64,000 nucleotides of DNA, taken from the NCBI RefSeq assembly GCF_024346395.1, contig NZ_JAGQCW010000001.1:806001-870000 (forward strand). The letters run 5' to 3'. Numbering within the stretch: position 1 is the stretch's first letter; each line of letters begins with the position of its first letter. The notes beneath the pieces are model-generated. The model searched no databases. It was not told the DNA's origin and saw only the letters and a program-made list of their open reading frames with translations. A program made the translations under genes and the position numbers. This stretch comes from Cyanobium sp. AMD-g. Lineage in GTDB: Bacteria > Cyanobacteriota > Cyanobacteriia > PCC-6307 > Cyanobiaceae. Shown here in pieces: positions 32,930 to 42,507 of the stretch.

Positions 32930-33829
32930 ATGCCCAGGCCAGACTCGGACGCGACCTTGAGCCTTCTCCGTCAGCGGATGCCCTCCCCGAACCGAAGCCT
33001 TCCCGGCCTCTGGTCGCTGCTGGCGGCCGGCCTGGTCGGGGTGCTGGCCCTCGGGGGGGGCTGGTGGCTGGGCCAGCGTCAGTCGTCCACCCAGGCCAGC
33101 GCCGACCCGAAGCGAACACTGCTGACCAAGGAGGCCACCCGATTACGGCTGCGGCTTGACGCCGACGAGGCGGGCCCGGCCGACCGCCAACGACTGCTGG
33201 AGCTGCTGGTGGCCCTCGACCGCAAGGCGGAGGCGATCAGCCTGTTGGAGCCGATGGCGGACCGGGAACCCGAACGCTGGTCGCTGCGGCTGATGCTGGC
33301 CGAGCTGCGGCGCGACCAGGGCGACCGCAGCGGCGCCGAGCGCGAGCTGCGCCAGATCCTCAATCTGCGGCCCACCCAGGTGGAGGCCCTGCAACTGCTC
33401 AGCCTCCTGTATCTGGAGCAGGGGCGCGGCGCCGCCGCCGAGGCCCGCGTCAAGGCGGCCTATGGCATGGCCACCAAACCGGATGTGCAGCCTGAGGCCC
33501 TGGGCATCGGCCTGCTGCTGGCAGAACTGCAGCTCAAGCGCAACCAGGCCGCCACCGCATCAGCCACCTACCTGCAGCTGGCCAACGTCTTTCCCCAGGA
33601 CCAGCGACCGCTTCTCGGTCTGGCGATGCTGCGGCACGACCAAGGTGATGCCAAGGGTTCTCAGGAGGCCCTGGCCCAGGCACGCCTGAGAAGCCCCAAC
33701 CCTGACAAGCCGGACCCCAGGCTCGACAAGCTGGCGGCGAGCTGGGGGCTGGAGCCGCTCAGATCCCCTTCAGTTGCCCCGAAGTCCCCGCCGGTGCAGG
33801 CTTCGGAGCCTTCGCGTCAAAGTCCCTGA
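32930..33829 (+). CDS. Membrane-anchored TPR protein
   Basis: 299 residues from the ATG at 32930 (ATG at 32978 gives a shorter N-terminus; ATG at 32894 a longer). A single span (LWSLLAAGLVGVLALGGGWW) precedes at least three to four TPR helices: LLELLVALDRKAEAISLLEP, LRLMLAELRRDQGDRSGAER, VEALQLLSLLYLEQGRGAAA, LLLAELQLKRNQAATASATY. Such proteins are scaffolds in photosystem or envelope assembly in cyanobacteria, exact partner unknown. Convergent overlap of 71 bp with the next gene on the minus strand. Confidence 0.78.
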   Translation: MPRPDSDATLSLLRQRMPSPNRSLPGLWSLLAAGLVGVLALGGGWWLGQRQSSTQASADPKRTLLTKEATRLRLRLDADEAGPADRQRLLELLVALDRKAEAISLLEPMADREPERWSLRLMLAELRRDQGDRSGAERELRQILNLRPTQVEALQLLSLLYLEQGRGAAAEARVKAAYGMATKPDVQPEALGIGLLLAELQLKRNQAATASATYLQLANVFPQDQRPLLGLAMLRHDQGDAKGSQEALAQARLRSPNPDKPDPRLDKLAASWGLEPLRSPSVAPKSPPVQASEPSRQSP

Positions 33830-34136
33830 GGGCCTGATCGATGGCGGAACTGGGGGGGGTGGCGTCGTCGAGGGCCGTGCTGCGCTTCAGCTTGTTCAGC
33901 AGGTCGAGCGGATTGGTGCTGTCCAGGAGCGAGCCGCTGCCGGTCCCTGATTTGCCAGGCCCGTAGTCGTAGAGCTGGCGCTCCATCGTGCTGGTGCCAA
34001 GGGTCTGGCCATAGCCAGCCTGCTGGGCCGCAGCCTCACCGGCCGGCAGCACGACGAAACCCGCAGCTGGCAGAGCGCAGATCGCCAGGGAGACGACCCG
34101 GGCGATGCGGGCGCGCAAACACTTTGATCGGTTCAT
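33759..34136 (-). CDS. Secreted protein of unknown function
   Basis: 125 residues. Signal peptide: ARIARVVSLAICALPAAGFV followed by PAGEAAAQQ. The mature chain is small and polar (GTSTMERQLYDYGPGKSGTG, SLLDSTNPLDLLNKLKRSTA, DDATPPSSAIDQALRDFDAK) with the recurring DLLNKLKRS-type helix of small cyanobacterial secreted proteins. No cysteines and no domain recognised. The 3' end overlaps the TPR gene by 71 bp. Confidence 0.72.
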   Translation of the reverse strand: MNRSKCLRARIARVVSLAICALPAAGFVVLPAGEAAAQQAGYGQTLGTSTMERQLYDYGPGKSGTGSGSLLDSTNPLDLLNKLKRSTALDDATPPSSAIDQALRDFDAKAPKPAPAGTSGQLKGI

Positions 34137-34211
34137 GGCTCCTGCCCGCGGATCGAAGAATCATCAGGACCCCATGATAAGGGCCCCCAGCCGGTCCACC
34201 GGCCCGTCGCC

Positions 34212-35051
34212 ATGGCCCTGCGGATCGCCACCTGGAACGTCAACTCGGTGCGCACCCGGCTCGATCAGGTGGGCGCCTGGCTCAGGGCCGAAGCCCCCGA
34301 GGTGCTCTGCCTGCAGGAAACCAAGGTGGCCGACGCGCTGTTTCCGCATGCCGCCTTCGAGGCCCTCGGCTACCGGGCCGTGATCAGCGGCCAGAAGGCC
34401 TACAACGGTGTGGCCATCCTCAGCCGGTTACCGATCGAGGATGTGCGGGTGGGCTTCGCCGCCCTGCTGCCGGACGATCCGGCGGCTGAGGGGCTGGGCG
34501 AACAGAAACGGGTGATCAGTGCCTCGATCGAAGGGGTGCGGGTTCTCAACCTCTACGTGCCCAACGGATCGGGCCTGACCTCGGAGAAGTACCCCTACAA
34601 GCTGGAATGGCTGGCCTGTCTGCGGCGCTACCTGGAGGCCCAGGAGGCCGCAGCGGAACCCCTGGCCATGGTGGGGGACTTCAACATCGCCCTGGAAGCC
34701 CGCGACATCCACGACCCAACGCGCCTCAGCGGCGGGATCATGGCCAGTGACCCGGAGCGGCAGGCCCTGAGGGCCGCCCTCAGCGATCGCCTCAGCGACG
34801 TGTTCCGGGTCTTCGAACCGGATGCCGGGCACTGGAGCTGGTGGGACTACCGCAGCGGCGCCTGGGACCGGGACACCGGTTGGCGCATCGATCACATTTA
34901 TCTGTGCGAGCAGTTGCTGGCCTGCGCCACGGGCTGCGTGATCCACAAGGGGGTGCGGGGCAACGAGCAGCCCAGCGACCATGCGCCGGTGGTGGTGCAC
35001 CTGGCCTGGCCGCCCCAGGAGGCCGCCGACGGCGACGACGACAGCTGGTGA
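34212..35051 (+). CDS. xth: Exodeoxyribonuclease III
   Basis: 279 residues. Endonuclease/exonuclease/phosphatase fold: IATWNVNSVRTRLDQVGAWL, VLCLQETKVADALFPHAAFE (metal-binding Glu), GYRAVISGQKAYNGVAILSR, VLNLYVPNGSGLTSEKYPYK, PLAMVGDFNIALEARDIHD (GDFN motif), WSWWDYRSGAWDRDTGWRID and a final QPSDHAPVVVHL with the catalytic Asp-His. It is an AP-endonuclease in base excision repair. The C-terminal acidic tail DGDDDSW is unremarkable. Confidence 0.95.
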   Translation: MALRIATWNVNSVRTRLDQVGAWLRAEAPEVLCLQETKVADALFPHAAFEALGYRAVISGQKAYNGVAILSRLPIEDVRVGFAALLPDDPAAEGLGEQKRVISASIEGVRVLNLYVPNGSGLTSEKYPYKLEWLACLRRYLEAQEAAAEPLAMVGDFNIALEARDIHDPTRLSGGIMASDPERQALRAALSDRLSDVFRVFEPDAGHWSWWDYRSGAWDRDTGWRIDHIYLCEQLLACATGCVIHKGVRGNEQPSDHAPVVVHLAWPPQEAADGDDDSW

Positions 35052-35063
35052 CGGCCCCCGGGC

Positions 35064-35645
35064 TCAGCCCAGGAACGCCGCCAGCTCGAGGTCCGGCCGC
35101 CGCACCAGGACAAACAGGGTGCCGGCATTGCCCCGGCTCACCCGCAGTTCGTCATCCAGGACGGTGACATCAAGCCAGGCGGCATACCCCTGCTGCACCT
35201 CCCGGAACAACTGCAGCCGCCGTTCTCCCACCTGGGGACCCAGCCAGCCGCCCCGCTCGAAGCACACCGAGACCCGCTGGTGGGGCGGCTCGGGCGCCAC
35301 GGCAATCCGGGCCTGCACCCCGATCCCCGCCAGGGGCCCCAGCGGGCCGGCCAGGCGCAGCAGGTTGAGGGCGCGGCCACTGGCGGGATCGAGCAGCTGC
35401 AGATTCTCCAGCCAGGGCCGGACCGCCAGATAGGGCTGGGAACTGCTGCTCCAGCGCAGTTCCCACACCCCCGCCAGCTGGGCGGCCTGGACGGAGAGAT
35501 CGGCGGGCTGCAGCTGCTCCAACCGCTCGATCAGGGCCTCGATCCGCTCGGCGGCCTGGCCAGGGGAGCCGGGACGCAGCAACCCCAGCAGTTCCTGCCG
35601 GCAGGCCTGTGTCTCGCCGGCAGCAGCGATCGGGCCATCGGCCAT
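35064..35645 (-). CDS. PAP/fibrillin (plastoglobulin-type) family protein
   Basis: 193 residues from the ATG at 35645. Helical part: CRQELLGLLRPGSPGQAAER and IEALIERLEQLQPADLSVQA, then the lipocalin-like barrel opens with LAGVWELRWSSSSQPYLAVR, the hallmark GxWELxxTS of the family. Later strands: LLRLAGPLGPLAGIGVQARI, VSVCFERGGWLG and LDVTVLDDELRVSRGNAGTL, with the RGNxGxxFVL C-terminal motif. In plastids these coat plastoglobules and thylakoids; cyanobacterial members likely protect thylakoid membranes. Longer start at 35666 possible. Confidence 0.88.
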   Translation of the reverse strand: MADGPIAAAGETQACRQELLGLLRPGSPGQAAERIEALIERLEQLQPADLSVQAAQLAGVWELRWSSSSQPYLAVRPWLENLQLLDPASGRALNLLRLAGPLGPLAGIGVQARIAVAPEPPHQRVSVCFERGGWLGPQVGERRLQLFREVQQGYAAWLDVTVLDDELRVSRGNAGTLFVLVRRPDLELAAFLG

Positions 35646-35778
35646 GGCAAGGGAAGCTTCCGACACCGGCTTTCACCCGCAGGACGGGGCACGTCAGGAT
35701 CCATGCTGTCAGGTCCAGGAGGCCATCGGATACCGTGTCGCCCGGCCTGATCGCCGATCCGATCCAACGGCAGACCCC

Positions 35779-37266
35779 GTGACGCTGACCACCGTCGATG
35801 TGACCCTGGTGGGGGCGGGAATCATGAGTGCCACCCTGGGCACCCTGCTGAAACAGCTGCGCCCGGAGCTGCGCATCCTGCTGCTCGAAGGGCTCCCCAG
35901 GGAGGCCCAGGAAAGCTCCAGCGCCTGGAACAATGCCGGCACGGGCCACGCGGGGAACTGCGAGCTGAACTACACGCCGATGGCGGCGGACGGCTCGATC
36001 AGCCTCGCCAAGGCGCTCGACATCAACGAGGCCTTCGATCTCTCGCGCCAGTTCTGGACCCACCTGGTGCGGGACGGGGCCCTGGGCTCCCCGCAAGCCT
36101 TCATCCAGGGTCTCCCCCACATGAGCTTCGTGCTGGGGGAGGAGCGGCGGGCCTTCCTGCGCGAACGCCAGCGTCTGATGGGCGCCCACCACTGCTACCG
36201 GGGCATGGCCTACAGCGAGGATCCGGCCCAGGTGGCGGACTGGGCGCCCCTGCTGATGGAAGGGCGGGATCCGGCCCAGGCGATCGGCGCCACCCACATC
36301 GCGTCGGGCACCGACGTGAACTTCGGGGCCCTCACCAGCCAGCTGCTGGATCACCTGCGGGCCAGCCCGCCGTTTGAGACGCGATTCTCCACGGCGGTGA
36401 CGGGCCTGCGGCGCCGGCAGGAGGGGGGCTGGCGGCTGGAGAGTCGCGATCAAGCCAGTGGCGAAACCCGACTGATCGATACCGGCACCGTCTTTCTCGG
36501 GGCCGGTGGCGGCGCGCTCACCCTGCTGCAGAAATCGGGAATCCCCGAAGGACGCGGTTATGGCGGCTTTCCCGTCAGTGGTCTGTGGCTGCGCTGCGGC
36601 GATCCGGCCGTGGCCAGCCGCCACCACGCCAAGGTCTACGGCATGGCGGCCGCCGGTTCGCCGCCGATGTCGGTGCCGCACCTCGACACCCGCCTTGTCG
36701 ATGGCCAGCACTGGATCCTGTTCGGGCCTTACGCAGGGTTTTCCAGCAAGTTCCTCAAAAGCGGTTCCCTCTGCGACTGGCCCGGTTCCCTGCGGCCCGG
36801 CAACCTGCTGCCCCTGCTGGCGGTGGCCCGCGACAACCTGCCCCTGACCGAGTACCTGATCGGCCAGGTGTTCGCCAGCGCCGGGCAGCGCTTCGCGGCC
36901 CTGCGGGACTTCTACCCGAACGCCCGACCCAGCGACTGGAGCCTGGCCGTGGCCGGCCAGCGGGTGCAGATCATCAAGGCTGACCCCAGCCGGGGCGGGG
37001 TGCTCCAGTTCGGCACTGAGGTGGTGCACGCCGCCGACACCTCCCTGGTGGCCGTGCTGGGGGCCTCCCCCGGGGCGTCGGCCGCCGTGGCGATCAGCCT
37101 AGAGATCCTCCACTCCTGCTTCCGCGACAAGCTGCCCGCTGGCTGGGAGCGGACGCTGAAGGGGATCCTGCCCTCCTACGGCGAATCGATCCGCCACGAC
37201 GCCGAGCTGTGCCGGCGGATCCGCAGCCAGAGCGCCGAGGTGCTCGGGCTGCCGGCAACCGACTAG
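35779..37266 (+). CDS. mqo: Malate:quinone oxidoreductase
   Basis: 495 residues from GTG at 35779. FAD-binding start: VDVTLVGAGIMSATLGTLLK, then ESSSAWNNAGTGHAGNCELN and YTPMAADGSISLAKALDINE, characteristic of Mqo. Further family blocks are QFWTHLVRDGALGSPQAFIQ, LPHMSFVLGEERRAFLRERQ, VFLGAGGGALTLLQKSGIPE, HLDTRLVDGQHWILFGPYAG and LLGASPGASAAVAISLEIL-like end (VLGASPGASA). It oxidises malate to oxaloacetate at the membrane, passing electrons to quinone. Some picocyanobacteria use it in place of NAD-dependent Mdh. Its last 4 bp overlap the convergent crtL gene. Confidence 0.96.
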   Translation: MTLTTVDVTLVGAGIMSATLGTLLKQLRPELRILLLEGLPREAQESSSAWNNAGTGHAGNCELNYTPMAADGSISLAKALDINEAFDLSRQFWTHLVRDGALGSPQAFIQGLPHMSFVLGEERRAFLRERQRLMGAHHCYRGMAYSEDPAQVADWAPLLMEGRDPAQAIGATHIASGTDVNFGALTSQLLDHLRASPPFETRFSTAVTGLRRRQEGGWRLESRDQASGETRLIDTGTVFLGAGGGALTLLQKSGIPEGRGYGGFPVSGLWLRCGDPAVASRHHAKVYGMAAAGSPPMSVPHLDTRLVDGQHWILFGPYAGFSSKFLKSGSLCDWPGSLRPGNLLPLLAVARDNLPLTEYLIGQVFASAGQRFAALRDFYPNARPSDWSLAVAGQRVQIIKADPSRGGVLQFGTEVVHAADTSLVAVLGASPGASAAVAISLEILHSCFRDKLPAGWERTLKGILPSYGESIRHDAELCRRIRSQSAEVLGLPATD

Positions 37267-38495
37267 GGCTGGCGCGGCGGCAAGAGCAGGCCGGCCCGCA
37301 CGTCCCACGGCGACAGGGCGAACAGGCGCAGCATGGCCACCAGCAGCTCCGGCACGGCCAGGGTGTTGGCCAGAAAGCCCGACCACTGCGGGCCGCTCAA
37401 GCGGAAGAAGCTGGTGAAGAACTGGCGCAGCTGGGCTTCGGAAAAGCCCATCAGCTTCCCCAGCCCGAACTGATACAGGGCGTGCTTGCAGCGCAGCTCC
37501 ACAGGCCAGAGGGCCCGCCAGCCCGCCCGGGCCAGCAGGTCCGAAGGAGCCCCGGGCGCCGCCATCGCCGCCGCCACCGCCGCGGCCACCGCCGGCGCCC
37601 GCCGCAGCAGGGCGCCCACCATGTAGCCCGAGGCCGGATGCACCATCGAGGCGGCCCCGCCGAAGGCAAGCAGCGGCTGCTGCAGATCCGGCAGGGGCAG
37701 GTTCATCGGGAACAGGCAGAACTCTTCGTGCTCCACCTCCAGCACCTGCACGCCGCGCTGGGCCAGGCGCCGGTGCAGGCGTTCCTGGAGCCGCTCGAAG
37801 GGCACTGGAGGAGCCAGGGCCAGCGACGTCTCCTCGACGAAGAAGCGGCCCCCGCCCAGGTCCATCGCGTACAGGAAGGTGGGGGGCCCGGCCCGCTCCG
37901 CCTCGCTGAGGTGGTCGCAGCGGTAGTCCATCAGAACGAACTGATCGGTCTGCACCGGAGGCGCCGAGAAGCGGCCGACGACCCCATAGGCCGACTGCCC
38001 CGCCACCGGGCCCCGGTCGGGCCGCCGCACCAGCGCCGCCTGATGGCCGGTGGCGTCCACCACCAGCCGCGCCTGCCACCGGCTGCCATCCGCCCCCACC
38101 ACCTCACTCAGGGCACCAACGGTCTGGCAACCCGTGGCCAGGCCCTGAAGCAACTCCACTCCGCCGCGGCCGCAGGCCTCCAGCCAGTGCTGCTGCAGGG
38201 CCTCACGGTTGAACAGGCCGTAATCGCGGCCATGGAGCGTGGGGCGGTTGGCGGCCGCCGCAGGGTCAGGATCCCCCGCGCCGAAGTAACTGACCGTGTC
38301 GCTCCAGCGGTGCTCCAGCAGGTGACCCAGGCCGAGGGCATCCACCTCATCCCCCCAGATGCCGTACGTGTTGGGCCAGGGGGCGCGCAGATCCTGGGGC
38401 GCCAGCAGGGCCACCTGGAGCCCTTCCGCCGCCAGGGCCGCCGCGATGCACAGGGCGGCGGGGCCGCCTCCGAGCACCAGCACGTCCCTCGCCAT
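37263..38495 (-). CDS. crtL: Lycopene beta-cyclase
   Basis: 410 residues from the ATG at 38495, MARDVLVLGGGPAALCIAAA (dinucleotide-binding GxGxxA). Then APWPNTYGIWGDEVDALGLG (the diagnostic cyclase motif), LFNREALQQHWLEACGRGGV, DATGHQAALVRR, AYGVVGRFSAPPVQTDQFVL, MDYRCDH, PTFLYAMDLGGGRFFVEETS and AFGGAASMVHPASGYMVGAL. These match the plant-type CrtL family, which turns lycopene to beta-carotene. The beta versus epsilon subtype cannot be told by eye. Convergent with mqo; gyrA lies 72 bp upstream in the same direction. Confidence 0.93.
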   Translation of the reverse strand: MARDVLVLGGGPAALCIAAALAAEGLQVALLAPQDLRAPWPNTYGIWGDEVDALGLGHLLEHRWSDTVSYFGAGDPDPAAAANRPTLHGRDYGLFNREALQQHWLEACGRGGVELLQGLATGCQTVGALSEVVGADGSRWQARLVVDATGHQAALVRRPDRGPVAGQSAYGVVGRFSAPPVQTDQFVLMDYRCDHLSEAERAGPPTFLYAMDLGGGRFFVEETSLALAPPVPFERLQERLHRRLAQRGVQVLEVEHEEFCLFPMNLPLPDLQQPLLAFGGAASMVHPASGYMVGALLRRAPAVAAAVAAAMAAPGAPSDLLARAGWRALWPVELRCKHALYQFGLGKLMGFSEAQLRQFFTSFFRLSGPQWSGFLANTLAVPELLVAMLRLFALSPWDVRAGLLLPPRQP

Positions 38496-38567
38496 CTCGC
38501 CGGTGCGGTGAAGCCACATCCTGCATCACGGCCCCGTCAGGCCAGCGATGGGCTCCGCCGGGAGGGA

Positions 38568-41246
38568 TCAGTCGTCCGTGTCTGGAGACTCCTCAGCGGC
38601 CGGAGCCGCGTCCTCCGGGGCCTCGGAGATGGCGGCCGGAGCCTCCGGGGTGGGATCTGGAGCGTCCTCAGCCACCACCCCATCCACCAGCTCCTCCTCC
38701 TCGGCCGCCGGCGGCACCAGCACCACCTCGGTGAGGCGATCGCCGGAATCCAGCTTCTGCAGCCGCACCCCGGTGGCCGCCCGGGACTGCTGGGGAATGG
38801 CATCGGCCTTCATGCGCACGATCACCCCCCGTTCGCTCACCAGCAGCAGCTCCTCGCCGGCTCCGAGCACCTTGAGGCCCACCAGCACGTCACCGTCGCG
38901 GCGGAACTTGATCGCCCGCAGACCCATGCCGGCGCGCCGCTGCAACCGGAACTGATCCACCGGCACCCGCTTGCCAAGGCCGCTGGCGCTGGCCACCAGC
39001 ACCCAGGGACCCTCGCTGGGGGCGACCTCGTCGCCCTCCTCGTCGTCGCCACCGGCGGCGTCCGCCGTGCTGGCGACACGGTCCGCCAATTCCGCCGTGA
39101 GCACATCCATGCTCACCAGCTCATCGCCGGGGCGCAGGTTCATGGCCCGTACGCCGCGGGCGGTGCGGCCCAGGGGACGCAGTTCCTCGTCGCTGAGGCG
39201 GAAGTGGATCGTCATTCCCTTGAGGGAGCCGATCAGCACGCTGTCGCCGGGCAGGGCGAGGCGCACCCAGCGCAGGGCGTCGCCGTCCTCGAGGGAGATG
39301 GCGATCAGGCCGTTGGAGCGGATGTTGCTGAAGGCCGACAGGCGGGTGCGCTTGATGTAGCCGCCGCTGGTGAGCATCACCAGCTGCACGTCGTCTTCGA
39401 ACTCGCTTACCGCCAGCAGGGAGGTGATCGCCTCCTCGCGGGGAATCGGCAGCAGCTGCACGATCGGGGTTCCCTTGGCGGAACGGCTGCAGATCGGCAC
39501 CCGGTAGGCGGGGATGGAATACACCACGCCCCGGTCGCTGAACAGCAGCAGGGCGTCGTGGTCGTTGCAGCTGATGAACAGCTTCACCGCCTCTTCGCCC
39601 TGGCTGCGGGTGCCGGCCTTGCCGCGGGTGCCGCGGCTGGTGGCCTCGAACTCACTCACCGGCATCCGCTTGAGGTAGCCGTTCTCCGTGAGCAGCACCA
39701 CCGAGCGCTCATTGGCGATCAGGTCGATGTCCTCGAGGCCGCCTTCGAGATCCAGGATCTCGGTGCGGCGGGGGGAGTCGTAGCGGCTGCGCAGCACATG
39801 CAACTCCTCCCGGATCAGCCCCAGCACCCGTTCCTTGCGGCCGAGGATGTCCTGGTAATCGGCGATCTTGGCGACCAGGTCGTCGTGTTCGAGGCGGATC
39901 TTGTCGGCCTCCAGGGCCGTAAGGCGCCGCAGCTGCATCTGCAGGATGGCGTCGGCCTGGATCTCGCTGAGGCCATGGCGCTCCTGCAGCTGGGCCCGGG
40001 CCGTGGCGGTGTCGGGGGCGGCCCGGATCAGGGCGATGATCGGATCCAGCTGGTCAAGGGCCAGCAGCAGGCCCTGCAGGATGTGGTCGCGCTCCTCGGC
40101 CTTGCGCAGGAAGTAGCGGGTGCGCCGCTCGATCGTGCCGATGCGGAACTCGAGGAACACCCGCAGCATGCGCCCGAGGGTGAGCAGCACCGGCTCCCCC
40201 TTCACCAGAGCCAGCATGTAGGCGCTGAAATTGTTCTGCAGCGGCGTGAGCTTGAACAGGTTGTTCAGCACCACCTGGGGGTAGGCGTCGCGGCGCAGTT
40301 CGATCACGATGCGCATGCCGTCGCGATCGCTTTCATCGCGGATGTCGGCAATGCCCTCGAGCTTCTTGTCGTTGACCAGCTCGGCGATGCGCTCGATCAG
40401 GGAGGCCTTGTTGGTCTGGTAGGGAAGTTCGGTGATGATCACCGCGTCCCGGTCGGGACGGCCCTTGGCTTCCACGGTTTCGATCGAGGCCACACCGCGC
40501 ATGGTGATCGAGCCGCGGCCGGTGGTGTAGGTCTCGCGGATGCCCCTGCGGCCGAGGATCTGGCCGCCGGTGGGGAAGTCGGGTCCGGGGATGATCGCCA
40601 TCAGGGCCCGGTCCTCGATCTCCGGGTCGTCGATCAGGGCCAGCAGGCCGTCGATCAGCTCGGTGAGGTTGTGGGGGGGGATGTTGGTGGCCATCCCCAC
40701 GGCGATGCCGGAGGAGCCGTTGAGCAGCAGATGCGGCACCCGGGCCGGCATCACGGTGGGTTCCTGCTGGGAGCCGTCGAAGTTGTCGATGTAATCGACG
40801 GTTTCGGCTTCGATGTCCTCCAGCAGGCTGTCGGTGGTCAGGGCCTGCAGGCGCGATTCGGTGTACCGCATGGCGGCGGGTGGGTCGTTGTCGACCGATC
40901 CGAAGTTGCCGTGCCCATCGATCAGGGGCATGCGCATCGAGAAGTCCTGGGCCATGCGCACCAGGGCGTCGTAGACGGCCGTATCGCCGTGGGGGTGGTA
41001 CTTACCGAGCACCTCCCCCACGACGCGGGCGCATTTCCGATAGGGCCGGTCGCTGGTGAGACCGAGCTCGTACATGGCGTACAGGATGCGCCGGTGCACC
41101 GGCTTGAGGCCATCGCGGGCATCGGGCAGGGCCCGGCCCACGATCACGCTCATCGCATACTCCAGATAGGAGCGCGACATCTCGTTGCGTAGGTCGGTCT
41201 GGATGATCCGTCCGTCGGATTCACCGGGTCCGGTTGGATCCGCCAT
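38568..41246 (-). CDS. gyrA: DNA gyrase subunit A
   Basis: 892 residues from the ATG at 41246. Breakage-reunion domain: [80 protein letters not shown] with the catalytic Tyr in MRYTESRL, and the [12 protein letters not shown] block. The C-terminal pinwheel carries repeated blades ([34 protein letters not shown]). The region where the GyrA box is expected reads [13 protein letters not shown] rather than QRRGGKG. It ends in a long acidic tail ([27 protein letters not shown]) of about 45 residues. It relaxes or supercoils DNA with GyrB; a ParC-type role is less likely. Confidence 0.93.
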   Translation of the reverse strand: MADPTGPGESDGRIIQTDLRNEMSRSYLEYAMSVIVGRALPDARDGLKPVHRRILYAMYELGLTSDRPYRKCARVVGEVLGKYHPHGDTAVYDALVRMAQDFSMRMPLIDGHGNFGSVDNDPPAAMRYTESRLQALTTDSLLEDIEAETVDYIDNFDGSQQEPTVMPARVPHLLLNGSSGIAVGMATNIPPHNLTELIDGLLALIDDPEIEDRALMAIIPGPDFPTGGQILGRRGIRETYTTGRGSITMRGVASIETVEAKGRPDRDAVIITELPYQTNKASLIERIAELVNDKKLEGIADIRDESDRDGMRIVIELRRDAYPQVVLNNLFKLTPLQNNFSAYMLALVKGEPVLLTLGRMLRVFLEFRIGTIERRTRYFLRKAEERDHILQGLLLALDQLDPIIALIRAAPDTATARAQLQERHGLSEIQADAILQMQLRRLTALEADKIRLEHDDLVAKIADYQDILGRKERVLGLIREELHVLRSRYDSPRRTEILDLEGGLEDIDLIANERSVVLLTENGYLKRMPVSEFEATSRGTRGKAGTRSQGEEAVKLFISCNDHDALLLFSDRGVVYSIPAYRVPICSRSAKGTPIVQLLPIPREEAITSLLAVSEFEDDVQLVMLTSGGYIKRTRLSAFSNIRSNGLIAISLEDGDALRWVRLALPGDSVLIGSLKGMTIHFRLSDEELRPLGRTARGVRAMNLRPGDELVSMDVLTAELADRVASTADAAGGDDEEGDEVAPSEGPWVLVASASGLGKRVPVDQFRLQRRAGMGLRAIKFRRDGDVLVGLKVLGAGEELLLVSERGVIVRMKADAIPQQSRAATGVRLQKLDSGDRLTEVVLVPPAAEEEELVDGVVAEDAPDPTPEAPAAISEAPEDAAPAAEESPDTDD

Positions 41247-41279
41247 GCAAGACCGTATGGGGCACAACCCACTCTATCG

Positions 41280-42434
41280 ATGACCCTGCCGGCCCGTCGT
41301 GAATCCGCCCTGCGCGAGCGTCAGCGCAAGGGGGTGCTGCGGGTGCGGGCCGCCGCCGAGTTCCGCGCGCTGGTGGCCGAGGCCGGGCTGGCGGAGGCCT
41401 ACGACAGCACCGACGTGGTGGTGGCCGCCAATGCCGAGTTCACCGACCAGGGCTCGCTTCACCTCAACATCGGCCCCTGCGATCCACCGATCCGCTTCCG
41501 GGAGGCCCAGCTCGAAGCCCTCGCGGCCCAGAGCGGCGGCGGTGGCGGCGACCTGGTGCTGCCCATCGGCGGCGGCCTCGGGGAGAACCAGCGGCAGGGG
41601 GGAGCCCATCTGCTCGACCGGCTTCTCAAGGGCGGCTCCCTGACCCTCACCGCCACCGGGGAGGTCACCGCCCTGCATCCGCGGCGGGATCTGCAGGCCC
41701 AGCTCGACCTGGAGCGGATCGGTTCCGGCCGGCTGCTGCTGCATCGGGCCATCAGCGAAAACGGCATGGTGGCCGTGAGCAGCGCCGAAGGGGTGCTGCG
41801 CAGCCCCTGGGGGCCCGTGCTGGGACCGTTCGGCAACGCGCTGTACGGCTGTGGCGGCGCCGGCAGCATCGGCCTCACGATGCCGGGGTTGGCGCTGCTG
41901 GGGCCGGGCTCACCGGTGCTGGTGGCGGGGGCGATCGGCTGGGTGGTGGGCAGCGGCAGCGGCCACCAGCCGGGGGTGCGTCGCTCCGCCGGTGGCCACG
42001 CCCTCAGCCCGGGGGCGGTGGCGGCGGTGAGTGTGGATCTGCATGGCCTGCGGCCCGAATGGTTGCGGCCCTGTTTCTTCGAAGGCCACGGGGCCGGCCT
42101 GCTGGTGGGCCTGGCGGCCCCGGTCCCCCTGATCAACGAAACCGTGGCCCGCCAGGCCGCCTGCGGCGACGGGGAGCTGGAGGCGCCCGTACTGGATATG
42201 GCCATTCCGCGGCGCCTGCGGCCCCGCTTCGGCTCGGTCAGCTACGCCCGGCTCAAATCCGGCCTGATCCAGGTGGAGGGGCGCCGCGTCACCGCCGCTC
42301 CGGCCCACAGTCCACGGCTGGCCGAAGCCGTCGCTGCAGAGCTGATCGCCTGGCTCCAGGACGGTCGCTTTCCACTGCAACTGCCCGTCAGGCCGCTGTC
42401 GGAGCGGGGCGGCCTGATTCCCATCGACAGCTGA
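41280..42434 (+). CDS. HcyBio (DUF39) family protein, homocysteine biosynthesis-type
   Basis: 384 residues. Signature segments: FRALVAEAGLAEAYDSTDVV, VAANAEFTDQGSLHLNIGPC, DPPIRFREAQLEALAAQSGG, VSSAEGVLRSPWGPVLGPFG, NALYGCGGAGSIGLTMPGLA and VGSGSGHQPGVRRSAGGHAL. In methanogens the DUF39 family converts aspartate semialdehyde plus sulphide to homocysteine. The conserved Cys (in IGPCDPP and GCGGAG) are kept. In cyanobacteria it may serve a side path or another carbonyl-sulphur reaction; methionine synthesis is not proven. Divergent from gyrA. Confidence 0.83.
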   Translation: MTLPARRESALRERQRKGVLRVRAAAEFRALVAEAGLAEAYDSTDVVVAANAEFTDQGSLHLNIGPCDPPIRFREAQLEALAAQSGGGGGDLVLPIGGGLGENQRQGGAHLLDRLLKGGSLTLTATGEVTALHPRRDLQAQLDLERIGSGRLLLHRAISENGMVAVSSAEGVLRSPWGPVLGPFGNALYGCGGAGSIGLTMPGLALLGPGSPVLVAGAIGWVVGSGSGHQPGVRRSAGGHALSPGAVAAVSVDLHGLRPEWLRPCFFEGHGAGLLVGLAAPVPLINETVARQAACGDGELEAPVLDMAIPRRLRPRFGSVSYARLKSGLIQVEGRRVTAAPAHSPRLAEAVAAELIAWLQDGRFPLQLPVRPLSERGGLIPIDS

Positions 42435-42507
42435 AGTCACGGGCCTCCCTGGGGGAGGTTCCGGAAAACAGCCGTAAGCTCCGCCGTGAGCTAACGGCGC
42501 CAGAACA

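Noticed and set aside
37209..41192. A 1327-codon plus-strand frame opposite crtL and gyrA
   Set aside because: Long open frames opposite G+C-rich genes are expected; the product is Gln/His/Gly-rich with no domain, while the other strand encodes CrtL and GyrA in full.
42435..42507. GC-rich CCTCCCTGGGGGAGG as a terminator after the HcyBio gene
   Set aside because: Short stem and no T-run.
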